Positions 6,922-16,632 are shown, numbered from the stretch's first letter. The stretch: 60,808 nucleotides of DNA from Anaerolineaceae bacterium UBA4890 (GCA_002399085.1 DHCY01000028.1:548-61355); one strand, 5' to 3'. The notes: a model not told the origin generated them from the sequence alone. Program-made: numbers and translations.

Positions 6922-8702
6922 GCGAAAACATTAAGACCCGCTTTTTAATCATTTGCGTGATATGCTCAGCGGTCGCCGGCATTGTCGCTTTTCAAATGAT
7001 CCGCCTGCAAAGCACCGAATCTGCCAAGGCGCTATTGGCTGCCAGTGAGAATTACCAGGGAGAGAGCCGGGTGATCTATCCGGACCGTGGTAATATTTAC
7101 GATTCAAAAGGTCGCTTATTGGCTGGAAACGAAACATCCTACGAAGTTGCTCTGGATCTGCCGAGCATCTCCCAACCTGAAACAGTGGCAAGCATTGCCT
7201 CAAGTGTGCTCGGTCTCGATTACGCCCAGGTGCTTGGCTATGCGAAAATGAACCCCAGTGAAACAGGTCTTTACTACCAGGTACTGGATAACTTTGTCAG
7301 CCAGGACAAAATAATCGAGTTGGAAACCATCAAGGAAGATTACAGGTCGCGCACTGCTAAAGGCAATGAAGTTTTGCCCAATATCGATGGGTTGGTTTGG
7401 AAAGCCTATTCTCAACGGACTTATCCTGAAGGCACACTCGCTTCCAATATTCTCGGTTTCTATAACTATCTGGACCGCACCGGCGGTACTGGTTTCTTTG
7501 GTTTGGAGGAAGCCTACAATTCACAACTTGCCGGAACGCCCCGGGAGGTCTTTTATGTCTACGACCCCCAGCGTTTGAGCACTGTCGATGAAGTTCCACC
7601 CGGAGTTACCCTCATCCTAACCCTGGATCGTGAGATCCAGGCGATGACAGAAAAACAGCTTGATGATGCAATTGCCTGGTCAGGTGCTGAAGGCGGTACC
7701 ATCGTGGTTTATGACCCTGAAGACGGCGGCGTGATCTCCATGGCAACCACACCCCGCCTGGACCCAAATAATTATTGGGAATATGGCGATCTCTTCCCCA
7801 ATCCCATGCCCTATAACTCTGCCATAAGCAAGACTTACGAACCCGGCTCGGTTTTCAAGGTTCTCACTATGGCAGCTGCCCTGGATTCGGGAACGGTCGA
7901 GCGCGACTCCCGTTTTCAGGATACTGGTTCTTTTAATATCGGCGGAACTACGATTTACAACTGGAACATGGGCGGCTGGGGTGATGTCGATATGACTGAA
8001 TGTATGCAATATTCATTAAACGTCTGTATGAGCTACCTGGCTACCGAGATGGGTCCGGATATCTTTTACAGTTACTTGAAAAACTTCGGGCTTGACCGGA
8101 AAACCGGCATCGACCTGGGCGGTGAGAGCAACTGGCCTATGAAACTACCGGGCGACAACCAGTGGTATGAGGTTGACCTGGCTACGAACAGCTTTGGTCA
8201 GGGCATCTCGCTCACACCGATTCAAATGGTTATGTCTATCGGCTCGGTAGCCAACGACGGACGCATGATGGCGCCCCACTTAGTGAAGGCAATGGTCATC
8301 GACGGTCAGCAATATGATGTTGACCCGGTTGTGGTTGGTACGCCCATCAAAGCTGAAACAGCCCGGACGCTCACCGATATGCTGGTAAATTCGCTCGAAA
8401 ACGAAGCATCTGTTGCGCTTGTGGACGGTTACAGCGTGGCTGGGAAAACCGGAACTGGTGAAATCGCGACCCCCTACGGTTACTCCTCTTCAGAGACCAA
8501 CGCCTCTTTCGTTGGCTGGGGTCCGGCTGAAGATCCAAAATTCCTGGTTTACATCTGGCTTGAAAAACCATCCATATCGCAATGGGGTTCCGAAACAGCC
8601 GCCCCGGTTTTCTCTGAATTCGTGAGCAAGCTGGTTGTTCTTATGGATATTCCCCCTGACAACGTTCGGATGGCAGGAAGCAACACAACGTCAGGACAGT
8701 GA
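6918..8702 (+). CDS. ftsI: Septal peptidoglycan transpeptidase FtsI (class B PBP)
   Basis: 594 aa from the ATG at 6918, chosen because it gives ATGA coupling with the upstream gene and an N terminus that enters a membrane helix at about 8-27. The pedestal domain begins with YPDRGNIYD near residue 54. The transpeptidase motifs are complete: SVFK at 311-314, SLN at 366-368 and KTG at 510-512. No PASTA repeats follow. The protein cross-links septal murein outside the membrane together with FtsW. murE, which often follows ftsI, is missing here: murF comes next. Confidence 0.93.
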   Translation: MSENIKTRFLIICVICSAVAGIVAFQMIRLQSTESAKALLAASENYQGESRVIYPDRGNIYDSKGRLLAGNETSYEVALDLPSISQPETVASIASSVLGLDYAQVLGYAKMNPSETGLYYQVLDNFVSQDKIIELETIKEDYRSRTAKGNEVLPNIDGLVWKAYSQRTYPEGTLASNILGFYNYLDRTGGTGFFGLEEAYNSQLAGTPREVFYVYDPQRLSTVDEVPPGVTLILTLDREIQAMTEKQLDDAIAWSGAEGGTIVVYDPEDGGVISMATTPRLDPNNYWEYGDLFPNPMPYNSAISKTYEPGSVFKVLTMAAALDSGTVERDSRFQDTGSFNIGGTTIYNWNMGGWGDVDMTECMQYSLNVCMSYLATEMGPDIFYSYLKNFGLDRKTGIDLGGESNWPMKLPGDNQWYEVDLATNSFGQGISLTPIQMVMSIGSVANDGRMMAPHLVKAMVIDGQQYDVDPVVVGTPIKAETARTLTDMLVNSLENEASVALVDGYSVAGKTGTGEIATPYGYSSSETNASFVGWGPAEDPKFLVYIWLEKPSISQWGSETAAPVFSEFVSKLVVLMDIPPDNVRMAGSNTTSGQ

Positions 8703-8705
8703 GGT

Positions 8706-10124
8706 TTGAAGAAAAATATGTTGACGGTCGGTAAGGTTCTACGCGCTCTCGGGATGGATGCAGATCCCCGCGGTTGCCAGGATGTGGTGACGGGGGCATG
8801 CGTCGATTCGCGCCAGGCTATCCAGGGCAGCCTCTTTGTCGCGCTGTCCGGCGAGCATACTGATGGTCATCTCTATGTTGACCAGGCATTCGAGAGCGGC
8901 GCAGTTTTGGCTCTGATCGAGCATAAGATCAAGAGTGCCTACCCTGTGTTTACCCTTAGCGACCGACCAGACCGCCTGCGCAAACCTCCCTTCTCGGTGA
9001 TTGTGCCCAACACACTGGAGATGCTGCAGAACCTGGCAACCTGGTGGCGTGCTCAGTTTACAATCCCGGTGGTGGGCATCACCGGAAGTGTTGGAAAATC
9101 ATCGACCAAAGAGACAATGGCTGCTTTGCTGGGCTATAAATTCAGAGTGCTCAAAAACAAAGGCAACATGAATAACGAAATCGGCTTGCCACTCACGCTG
9201 CTCTCGCTCAATGAGAGCCACCAGGCGGCTGTGCTGGAGATGGGCTTTTACGTGCCAGGCGAAATCGAACTGCTCTGCAATATCGCCAAACCTCAGATTG
9301 GTGTTGTCACCAACATCGGCACAGTACACGCCGAGCGTGCTGGCGATATTGAAACGATTGCCAGGGGCAAATCAGAGCTGGTTCAAGCCTTACCTGCTAA
9401 AGGATTGGCGGTCCTGAACAATGACGACCCTCGTGTTAGAGCAATGGCTGCCCAAACTCCGGCGCGTGTACTGAGCTACGGTTTCAGCCCCAAAGCCGAC
9501 CTCTGGGCAGACGCAATCCACTCAGAGGGACTCGCGGGCATCCATTTCAATGCCCATTTCGAAGGGCAAACCCACCGGATCAAGTCGGAGTTGCTTGGTA
9601 AGCACTCGGTTTATAACCTGCTCAGTGCCATCGCTGTCGCGCTCGAACTGAAATTCAGCTGGATGGAAATTGAACAGGCACTGCGCAGCCAGGAATTGGT
9701 CCAGCGCGTGCGTGTTTTCACCAGCAACACTGGCGCACTCGTCATCGATGACAGCTACAATGCTTCCCCCACTTCAACAATCGCTGCGCTCGAATTACTC
9801 GACGAATTGGAAGGCAAAAAGGTAGCCGTGTTGGGCGATATGCTCGAACTCGGTCAATACGAAACCGAAGGTCATCAGCAAGTCGGTCGCAAGGCTGCAA
9901 AGGTGGCAAAAAAGATTGTGCTGGTTGGTCCGATCAGCCTGCAAACCCGGAGTGCCATCCTGGACACTGGTTTTCCAGAAGAAGATCTGCGCTGGTTTGA
10001 AAATTCAGATGAAGCTGCCCAATTCCTGCAGACTAATTTGAAAACAGGTCAAACAGTGTTGGTGAAAGGTTCACATGGGATGAGGATGGACAAAATTGTC
10101 GCTGCCTTGGAGGAGAAAATCTGA
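8706..10124 (+). CDS. murF: UDP-N-acetylmuramoyl-tripeptide--D-alanyl-D-alanine ligase
   Basis: 472 aa if the TTG at 8706 is used, or 468 aa from the ATG at 8718; the GAGG at 8701-8704 is too close to the TTG and rather far from the ATG, so the start is uncertain. The three Mur ligase domains are present: N-terminal DSRQAIQGSLFVALSGE, the central ATP loop GITGSVGKSSTKE followed by NNEIGLPLT and EMGFYVPGEI, and a C-terminal DDSYNASPTS and LGDMLELG. It adds D-Ala-D-Ala to the UDP-muramoyl-tripeptide in the cytosol. The stop overlaps the mraY start by one base. Confidence 0.94.
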   Translation: MKKNMLTVGKVLRALGMDADPRGCQDVVTGACVDSRQAIQGSLFVALSGEHTDGHLYVDQAFESGAVLALIEHKIKSAYPVFTLSDRPDRLRKPPFSVIVPNTLEMLQNLATWWRAQFTIPVVGITGSVGKSSTKETMAALLGYKFRVLKNKGNMNNEIGLPLTLLSLNESHQAAVLEMGFYVPGEIELLCNIAKPQIGVVTNIGTVHAERAGDIETIARGKSELVQALPAKGLAVLNNDDPRVRAMAAQTPARVLSYGFSPKADLWADAIHSEGLAGIHFNAHFEGQTHRIKSELLGKHSVYNLLSAIAVALELKFSWMEIEQALRSQELVQRVRVFTSNTGALVIDDSYNASPTSTIAALELLDELEGKKVAVLGDMLELGQYETEGHQQVGRKAAKVAKKIVLVGPISLQTRSAILDTGFPEEDLRWFENSDEAAQFLQTNLKTGQTVLVKGSHGMRMDKIVAALEEKI

Positions 10125-11119
10125 TGAGAGGCTTCTCTTTAGCAATCGCCATTAGCGGTATCAGCTTCTTCCTTTCGACCATCTGGGGTGAGCCATTTAT
10201 TAAACTGCTCACAAGATTCAACATTGGTAAGCTCATTAAAGAAGATCAACCTGCTACCCATCGCAAAAAGGAAGATACCCCCACCATGGGCGGCTTTATG
10301 TTCCTGGTGCCAATTACTCTTCTGACAGTAATTCTGAATGCGGTATCGCTCTTTGGATCCAAACTAATTGGTTCTTCCATCCTGGTCCCACTGGCTGCAC
10401 TGTGGGCATTCGCCATCATCGGTGCAATCGACGACTGGGAAGGCATCCGCGGTTCCCGCAGAGGTTTGGGAATGACCGCCCGCACCAAGTTTATCCTTCA
10501 GGTGATTGCAGCATTCGTCCTGGCTTATGTCATGAAAGATGTGCTGCTGGTCCCGCACCTTTTCTGGCCTGCAGCTGACCAAGCTCTCAATTTCGGCTGG
10601 GGATACCTACCAATCGCGATGATCATTATTGTGGGCATGGCAAACGCGGTGAACTTTACTGATGGCATCGATGGTCTCGCCAGTATTATCTCAATGACCA
10701 TGTTCGGCATCTATGGCATCATCGCCCTGATGCAAGGGCAGGTTTATCTCGGGCGCTTCTGCTTTTGCGTGGTGGGGGCGTTGGCAGGCTTTTTGTGGTT
10801 CAACTGCAATCCCGCCCGCATTTTTATGGGAGATGTCGGCTCACAATCCCTGGGGGCTTCCCTGGCGGTGGTTGCCCTAATGACCGGTCGCTGGCTCTTC
10901 CTGCCCCTGATCGCTATTATCCCGGTGGCAGAACTGCTCAGCGTGATCATCCAAGTGACCTATTTCAAGATCACCAAGGGACGGCGCGTTTTCAAACGCA
11001 CCCCGATCCATCATCATTTTGAAGAAATTTACTGGACTGAAAGCCAGATTGTGATCCGTTTTTGGATCATCGAACTGGTCGGTGCCATGCTCGGGCTCAG
11101 CCTGACTTTTATAAGGTAA
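10124..11119 (+). CDS. mraY: Phospho-N-acetylmuramoyl-pentapeptide-transferase
   Basis: 331 aa polytopic membrane enzyme. It transfers phospho-MurNAc-pentapeptide to undecaprenyl phosphate to form lipid I. Family motifs are visible in order: KEDTPTMGG with the upstream DQPATHRKK, IDDWEGIRGSRRGLGMTARTKF, NAVNFTDGIDGLA (catalytic aspartates), FMGDVGSQSLGASLA and the FKRTPIHHHFE histidine motif. It has a good SD (GGAGGAG) inside the end of murF, and translational coupling is likely. Confidence 0.96.
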   Translation: MRGFSLAIAISGISFFLSTIWGEPFIKLLTRFNIGKLIKEDQPATHRKKEDTPTMGGFMFLVPITLLTVILNAVSLFGSKLIGSSILVPLAALWAFAIIGAIDDWEGIRGSRRGLGMTARTKFILQVIAAFVLAYVMKDVLLVPHLFWPAADQALNFGWGYLPIAMIIIVGMANAVNFTDGIDGLASIISMTMFGIYGIIALMQGQVYLGRFCFCVVGALAGFLWFNCNPARIFMGDVGSQSLGASLAVVALMTGRWLFLPLIAIIPVAELLSVIIQVTYFKITKGRRVFKRTPIHHHFEEIYWTESQIVIRFWIIELVGAMLGLSLTFIR

Positions 11120-11121
11120 TT

Positions 11122-12510
11122 ATGAAAAACTATTCTGGAAAAAAGATCGTGATTATAGGGGTTGCCCGCCAGGGTCAGGCTTTGGCGCGCTTCTTCACCA
11201 AGCGTGGAGCACAGGTTGTCCTGACTGATACCCGCGAGAAGGAGCAGCTCGAAAGCGAGTTGGCTAACCTTGTCAGTCTGCCAGTAACACTGGACCTGGG
11301 CGGACATCACCCGGAAGTGCTGGAACGTGCTGACCTGGTGTGTGTATCCGGAGGCGTTCCGCTCACAATCCCATTTATCCAGGAAGCCTACATTCGCAAG
11401 ATTCCGCTGACCAACGATTCTCAAATCTTCCTCGAGGAATGCCCCTGCACAGTAGTTGGGATAACCGGCTCAGCGGGCAAAAGCACAACCACAGCGCTGG
11501 TTGGTTTGATGGCAAAAACAACCTTTGAAATGAAATCCAACCAGCAAACAGCCTGGGTTGGGGGTAATATCGGCAACCCGCTGATCGACTACCTCGACGA
11601 TATCCAGGAAGATGACCTGGCGGTGATGGAACTCTCGAGTTTCCAACTGGAGCTGATGAAGAATTCCCCGCAAGTTGCGGCAGTGCTCAACATCACCCCC
11701 AACCACCTGGACCGCCATGGCAGCATGGATGCCTACATTGACGCAAAATCACACATTCTCTGGTATCAGCATGCCGATGATATCGCCGTTTTAAATCGGG
11801 ATGACAAGGTTTCCTGGGATTTGCAAAGCGAGATCAAGGGAGATTTGATCAGCTTTGGTCTCAACAGACCCGGCGGACGTTTCAACGGCACCTTTGTTGA
11901 CCAGGACTCGGTGTGGCTGCAAATTGGCAATGAAAAAATCAAAATGTTCCCTACAGAATGGATCCAGCTGCGTGGTCGGCACAACCTCTATAATGTGCTG
12001 GCTGCGTCTGCAATTGCCGCAGCGACCACCCTGGCACTGCCTGCCATTCAATCTTCTATTGAAGAGTTTGCCGGCATTCCGCACCGCCTTGAAACCGTGC
12101 GCGAAGTGAACGGCGTTACCTGGATCAACGATTCCATCGCCACAGCCCCCGAACGCACCATCGCAGCACTTGAATCCATCTCAGAGCCAATCGTGCTGCT
12201 GTTGGGCGGCAGGGACAAAGACCTCCCCTGGGATAAGCTGGCAGAAATTGTGCGGAACAAGGTGGAACGGGTGATCATTTTTGGCGAATCCGCTCCCCTC
12301 ATCAACGAGGCGATTGGTCCCCGTAAACCCGGACAACACCTCAAATCGGTGGTGACTGCAAAAAACCTGGAAGAAGCCTTGAAAACAGCCCAAATCCAGG
12401 CGCAGGCGGGCGAGGTTGTGCTGCTTTCGCCTGGCGGTACCAGCTATGATGCTTTCAAAGATTTTGAAGAACGCGGGCAGTTCTTCAGAGACTGGGTGAA
12501 CGAGCTATGA
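11122..12510 (+). CDS. murD: UDP-N-acetylmuramoylalanine--D-glutamate ligase
   Basis: 462 aa from the ATG at 11122, two bases after the mraY stop and following AAGG; an upstream extension in frame would lie within mraY. The N-terminal Rossmann-like segment is KIVIIGVARQGQALARFF, the ATP loop is GITGSAGKSTTTALVG, and ELSSFQLE and NITPNHLDRHGSMDAY are typical of MurD. The C-terminal domain shows NDSIATAPERTIAAL and LLGGRDKDLPW. It adds D-Glu to UDP-MurNAc-L-Ala. The stop overlaps the ftsW start by 4 bases. Confidence 0.95.
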   Translation: MKNYSGKKIVIIGVARQGQALARFFTKRGAQVVLTDTREKEQLESELANLVSLPVTLDLGGHHPEVLERADLVCVSGGVPLTIPFIQEAYIRKIPLTNDSQIFLEECPCTVVGITGSAGKSTTTALVGLMAKTTFEMKSNQQTAWVGGNIGNPLIDYLDDIQEDDLAVMELSSFQLELMKNSPQVAAVLNITPNHLDRHGSMDAYIDAKSHILWYQHADDIAVLNRDDKVSWDLQSEIKGDLISFGLNRPGGRFNGTFVDQDSVWLQIGNEKIKMFPTEWIQLRGRHNLYNVLAASAIAAATTLALPAIQSSIEEFAGIPHRLETVREVNGVTWINDSIATAPERTIAALESISEPIVLLLGGRDKDLPWDKLAEIVRNKVERVIIFGESAPLINEAIGPRKPGQHLKSVVTAKNLEEALKTAQIQAQAGEVVLLSPGGTSYDAFKDFEERGQFFRDWVNEL

Positions 12511-13733
12511 TCAATATGACTACTCCCAAAGTAAAGAAACACGCTGTCAAAGGTTTCACGGTCGATGTTCCCTTCCTGCTTGCCCTGGTTTCCCTGCTGG
12601 TGATCGGCTTAATGATGGTCTATTCCACAGACCTGGATGCCTCACTGCGTATGCTCAAGGAGCCTGGTTATGTTTTTCAGCGGCAAGTAATGTGGGTTGC
12701 CCTTGGACTCGCTTCGATGATCTTTATGACCTTCTTCGATTATCATAATTTCGAAAAACTGGTCGTACCTTTTGTCATTGTGGTGATCATCCTGCTGATC
12801 GCGGTTTTGGTACGAAACGAAGTTCAGTTCAACTCTTCCCGCGCGCTTTTCAGTGGTTCAGTGCAGCCAGGCGAACTCGCCAAAGTAGCGGTGATTCTCT
12901 ACCTTTCGGTCTGGCTTTCGAAGCGAAATTATGAGCAATTGTCTGATTATAGAAGCGGTTTGATCTCATTTATGATCATCCTTGCAGCGGTTGCAGTGCT
13001 GATCTTACTACAGCCTGATATTAGTGCGTCCGTCACCATTTTCGCCCTTGGGATCATGATGTTCTACCTGGGAGGCGGTAATTGGAAGCATATTGCGATG
13101 CTCAGCGGGATCTTCGGCGTGCTCGGTCTGCTGGCAATCCAGTTTTATACAACTGGTCGCGTTCGGGTGGCTGAATATCTGAACGGATTACAAGACCCCA
13201 CCCTTGGTTCTTACCATATGCGCCGGGCGTTTGAATCGGTGATCAAAGGCGGTATCTTCGGGGTCGGACTTGGCAATGCCAATACAAAGTACACCGGGTT
13301 GCCGCTGCCGCATACCGACAGCATTTTTGCAGTCCTGGCGGAAGAAACCGGTCTTTTTGGCACCTTTATCCTGATTGCACTCTACATAGTGTTAATCTGG
13401 CGCGCTTATAAAATTGCGCAAAATGCGCCTGACCGGCTTGGTTCGCTGATGGCTTTTGGGTTAACTGGCTGGATTGTGATCGAAGCTTTACTTAACATCG
13501 CGGTTGTGGTGGGACTCTTCCCAATTGCAGGCAATGCCCTGCCATTTATCAGTTCGGGCGGCTCAAGCATGGTCACCACCCTGACTGCAGTCGGTATTAT
13601 TTTGAACATTTCCCGCCAGGGTGCGGGACTAAAAATACAGGAAAGGAGTCAAACCAGTGCGACTGTTGATCTGCGCCGGCGGGACTGGCGGCGGAGTGTA
13701 TCCGGCGCTGACCGTTACACAAGAGCTCGATAA
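12507..13733 (+). CDS. ftsW: Peptidoglycan glycosyltransferase FtsW
   Basis: 408 aa, SEDS family, about ten membrane helices. It polymerises lipid II at the septum with FtsI. Recognisable stretches are LVIGLMMVYSTD, YHMRRAFESVIKGGIFGVGLGNANTKYTGLPLPHTDSIFAVLAEETGL and FPIAGNALPFISSGGSSM near the C terminus. The last 25 residues are Arg/Ser-rich and are encoded by DNA that also encodes the start of murG in another frame: the two genes overlap by 77 bases. Confidence 0.94.
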   Translation: MINMTTPKVKKHAVKGFTVDVPFLLALVSLLVIGLMMVYSTDLDASLRMLKEPGYVFQRQVMWVALGLASMIFMTFFDYHNFEKLVVPFVIVVIILLIAVLVRNEVQFNSSRALFSGSVQPGELAKVAVILYLSVWLSKRNYEQLSDYRSGLISFMIILAAVAVLILLQPDISASVTIFALGIMMFYLGGGNWKHIAMLSGIFGVLGLLAIQFYTTGRVRVAEYLNGLQDPTLGSYHMRRAFESVIKGGIFGVGLGNANTKYTGLPLPHTDSIFAVLAEETGLFGTFILIALYIVLIWRAYKIAQNAPDRLGSLMAFGLTGWIVIEALLNIAVVVGLFPIAGNALPFISSGGSSMVTTLTAVGIILNISRQGAGLKIQERSQTSATVDLRRRDWRRSVSGADRYTRAR

Positions 13734-14727
13734 AAACCAGCACCAGGTTCTTTGGGTTGGGAGCGAAGGCGGTATGGAAGCCGACCTGGTCGCACGCGCC
13801 GGTTTGGAATTCAAGGCGATCCTAGCGGCGGGCGTGCACGGTGTATCGCTGGCAAAGCTGCCCGGCAACCTGGCAAAACTGGTGCGTGGTTACCAACAGT
13901 CGAAAAAGATTTTGAAGGAGTTTCAGCCGGATGTTTTGTTCTTTACCGGCGGGTACGTGGCGATTCCAATGGCGCTGGCAGGACGGAAAGTCAAATCCCT
14001 GCTGTATGTGCCCGATATTGAGCCAGGATTGGCACTAAAAACGCTGGCAAGGTTTTCGGACCAAATCGCGCTGACAACTCCGCTATCGAAAAAGTGGTTT
14101 AGTGAGAAAAAAAACATGACAGTAACTGGTTATCCTTTACGAGACGATATTAAAAAATGGGAGAAACCCGAGGCACGGGCTTACTTCAGACTCGAACCAA
14201 ATCTGCCAACCATCCTTTTCATGGGAGGTAGCAGTGGCGCGCGCTCCATAAACCAGGCAGTAGTTGGCATCCTGGATCGGCTTATTGAAAAATATCAGGT
14301 TATCCACATTACCGGACACCTTGATTGGGAGAACGTGCAAGCTGCGACGGCGAATGCCAGAGATCACTATCACGCCTTCCCCTACTTGCATGAAATTGGT
14401 GCTGCCCTGGCAGCTGCCGATCTGGCAGTCTCACGCGCTGGGGCTTCAACGCTCGGTGAGTACCCCTATTTCGGCTTGCCCGCCATTTTGGTGCCCTACC
14501 CATATGCCTGGCGCTACCAAAAAGTCAACGCTGATTACCTGGTGGAACGTGGTGCCGCAGCACTACTGCGTGATGAAGACCTCAAAACCGATTTGCTGGG
14601 TTTGATTAACGATCTACTGGCAAATCCGGCTTACCTTGCGCATATGAGCCGGGCGATGAGCGCGCTGGCTGAGCCAATGGCTGCCGAGCGTATCGCCGAG
14701 CTGCTTTTTGAAATGACGGAGGCGTAG
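13657..14727 (+). CDS. murG: UDP-GlcNAc:lipid I GlcNAc transferase
   Basis: 356 aa from a GTG at 13657, preceded at good spacing by AAAGGAG. The GTG lies inside ftsW. The N terminus LLICAGGTGGGVYPALTVTQEL carries the glycine-rich GGTGGG(V/H)xPA loop (Val in place of His). The C-terminal domain has the second loop FMGGSSGARSIN and SRAGASTLGEYPYFGLPAILVPYPYA for UDP-GlcNAc binding. It converts lipid I to lipid II at the inner face of the membrane. The next gene is the CvpA-like insertion. Confidence 0.94.
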   Translation: MRLLICAGGTGGGVYPALTVTQELDKNQHQVLWVGSEGGMEADLVARAGLEFKAILAAGVHGVSLAKLPGNLAKLVRGYQQSKKILKEFQPDVLFFTGGYVAIPMALAGRKVKSLLYVPDIEPGLALKTLARFSDQIALTTPLSKKWFSEKKNMTVTGYPLRDDIKKWEKPEARAYFRLEPNLPTILFMGGSSGARSINQAVVGILDRLIEKYQVIHITGHLDWENVQAATANARDHYHAFPYLHEIGAALAAADLAVSRAGASTLGEYPYFGLPAILVPYPYAWRYQKVNADYLVERGAAALLRDEDLKTDLLGLINDLLANPAYLAHMSRAMSALAEPMAAERIAELLFEMTEA

Positions 14728-14737
14728 GAGGAGTGAA

Positions 14738-15259
14738 ATGGTAAGTTTAAGCGTGCTCTTCTACATCTTTATTGTTCTTTTTGCCATTATTGGGCTAATC
14801 CGCGGTTTTCGCAAGGAAATCGTGGTCACAGTTGCCGGTATTTTGAGCCTGTTCATCATCGAACTTGTTTTACCCAAAATATTTGGATCGCTTGATGGTA
14901 CCAAAGTACTGATCATGGACCTGCTCGTACTGGCTGGCTGTGCCTTTTTCGGTTACCAGACCCCAGGCTTCAGGCGTTTTTCTGCATCGGGGCGTTTCGA
15001 ACGCGATTCTATGCTCGATTTCATCCTGGGAGCGCTGGCTGGTGCCCTGAATGGTTACATTTTCTTTTCATCTGCCTGGTTTTACCTGGCAAAAGCAGGT
15101 TATCCCTTTGTATGGATTTCTGCTCCAGACCCCGGCACAGGCATCGGGCAGGCAGCAATTGAACTGCTTGCTGATGCGTTCCCCAATGTGCTGACCGGCA
15201 ATTGGCTCTATATCGCATTGGCAGCAGCTGTCGCAATCTTACTGGCGGTGATCATCTGA
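14738..15259 (+). CDS. CvpA-like polytopic membrane protein within the dcw cluster
   Basis: 173 aa. Four or five hydrophobic helices can be seen (about 5-28, 33-50, 60-78, 90-118, 155-173). The N-terminal pattern FxxIGLIRGFRKEIVVTVAGILSLFI resembles CvpA (colicin V production) family proteins, whose cellular role is not well defined. It follows murG by 10 bases, with GGAGGAG before the ATG, and its stop overlaps the murC start by one base, so it is translated as part of the cluster. This is not a standard dcw member. A role linked to lipid II or septal synthesis is a guess from position. Confidence 0.65.
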   Translation: MVSLSVLFYIFIVLFAIIGLIRGFRKEIVVTVAGILSLFIIELVLPKIFGSLDGTKVLIMDLLVLAGCAFFGYQTPGFRRFSASGRFERDSMLDFILGALAGALNGYIFFSSAWFYLAKAGYPFVWISAPDPGTGIGQAAIELLADAFPNVLTGNWLYIALAAAVAILLAVII

Positions 15260-16632
15260 TGGAAAAAGTACACTTTATCGGGATTGGTGGAACAGGCATT
15301 TCAGCGATCGCCAGACTGCTTCTTGAAAGAGGCGTCAAGGTGAGCGGCACTGACCTGCATGCTTCCCCCTATTTCGAAGCGGTCTCACGCCTGGGCGCAG
15401 TTACCCGGCTCGGTCACCACCCCGACCTGGCAGTCGCGGCGGACATCGTTGTACGCTCTTCAGCCGTCAAGGCAAATGATCCGGAAGTGGTGGCAGCCCA
15501 GGAAGTTGGTATTCCAGTGTTGAAACGCTCGGAGTTTCTGCCCTGGCTGACAAAAGGCGAGAATACCCTGGCGATTGCTGGTTCACACGGAAAAACGACC
15601 ACCACAGCGATGTTGGTGCATCTGCTGCGCTCAGCCAGCCTCGACCCAAGCTTTATTCTCGGTGCAGACATTAAAGGTCTGGACAGCAACGCCCACGCTG
15701 GCAAGGATGAGTTCTTCATCATCGAAGCAGATGAATACGATTACATGTTTCTGGGGCTCAACCCAACAATCAGCGTGGTCACCAATGTTGAATATGACCA
15801 CCCCGATTTCTTCCGCACTCCCCGCGATTACAGCTGGGCGTTTGTGGAGTTCCTCGGTAAGACCGTTGGGGATGGGATCGCCCTGTTATCTGCCGACGAT
15901 CCTGGCGCGCAAAAACTGCGTCCATTCCTCACTTTCCCTGCCGGTCAGTTGTTAAGCTTTGGTTTTCACCCAGCCAGTGACTACCGGGTGGTTGACTACC
16001 AGGCTCTCGAAGGTTTCCAGCGCTTTAGTCTGATCTTGCCAGATGGCAAGCAGACCCGACCCTTCAGCATCCATCAACCAGGGAGATTTAATGTGCTCAA
16101 TGCCACAGCCGCCCTGGCTGTTGCCCATCTGATCGGAATTGATCTGGACGAAATCAAAGATTCTTTGAACTCCTTCGAAGGCACCAGCCGTCGTTTTGAC
16201 CTGCTTTGCGCAAGCGAAAAGGTGCGGGTGTTCAACGATTACGGGCATCACCCCAGCCAGATTCTGCAAACGATACAAGGCGCCAGGCAAAGCTACCCCA
16301 GCTATACTGTCTGGGCAGTCTGGGAGCCTCATACCCTCAGCCGCACACTCCAAATGCAGCACGAGTTCGCGAAAGCGCTTCGCGAGGCAGACCAGGCTTT
16401 GATACTGAAACTTTATAGCGCCCGCGAAGAAGACCCTGGCTTCAGCCCCTGTTCGATCGCGGAGGAAAGCGGCACGAATTGTATTTATCAGCCCGACAAC
16501 GAGATAGCGGTTGAGTACATCATCGCTAATCTTACAGGAAAAGACATTGTTATCGTCTTTTCCGCCGGCAAGGGACCCGAATTTTCTCAAGCACTTTGTG
16601 AAGCACTTCATCTGGAGGCAACCAATGACTAA
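15259..16632 (+). CDS. murC: UDP-N-acetylmuramate--L-alanine ligase
   Basis: 457 aa from the ATG at 15259, which overlaps the previous stop and begins the conserved MEKVHFIGIGGTGISAIARLL. The ATP loop is AGSHGKTTTTAMLVH, followed by IIEADEYDYMFL and TNVEYDHPDFF. The C-terminal domain has FNDYGHHPSQI and VWEPHTLSRT. It adds the first amino acid to UDP-MurNAc. murB starts 8 bases before its end. Confidence 0.95.
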   Translation: MEKVHFIGIGGTGISAIARLLLERGVKVSGTDLHASPYFEAVSRLGAVTRLGHHPDLAVAADIVVRSSAVKANDPEVVAAQEVGIPVLKRSEFLPWLTKGENTLAIAGSHGKTTTTAMLVHLLRSASLDPSFILGADIKGLDSNAHAGKDEFFIIEADEYDYMFLGLNPTISVVTNVEYDHPDFFRTPRDYSWAFVEFLGKTVGDGIALLSADDPGAQKLRPFLTFPAGQLLSFGFHPASDYRVVDYQALEGFQRFSLILPDGKQTRPFSIHQPGRFNVLNATAALAVAHLIGIDLDEIKDSLNSFEGTSRRFDLLCASEKVRVFNDYGHHPSQILQTIQGARQSYPSYTVWAVWEPHTLSRTLQMQHEFAKALREADQALILKLYSAREEDPGFSPCSIAEESGTNCIYQPDNEIAVEYIIANLTGKDIVIVFSAGKGPEFSQALCEALHLEATND

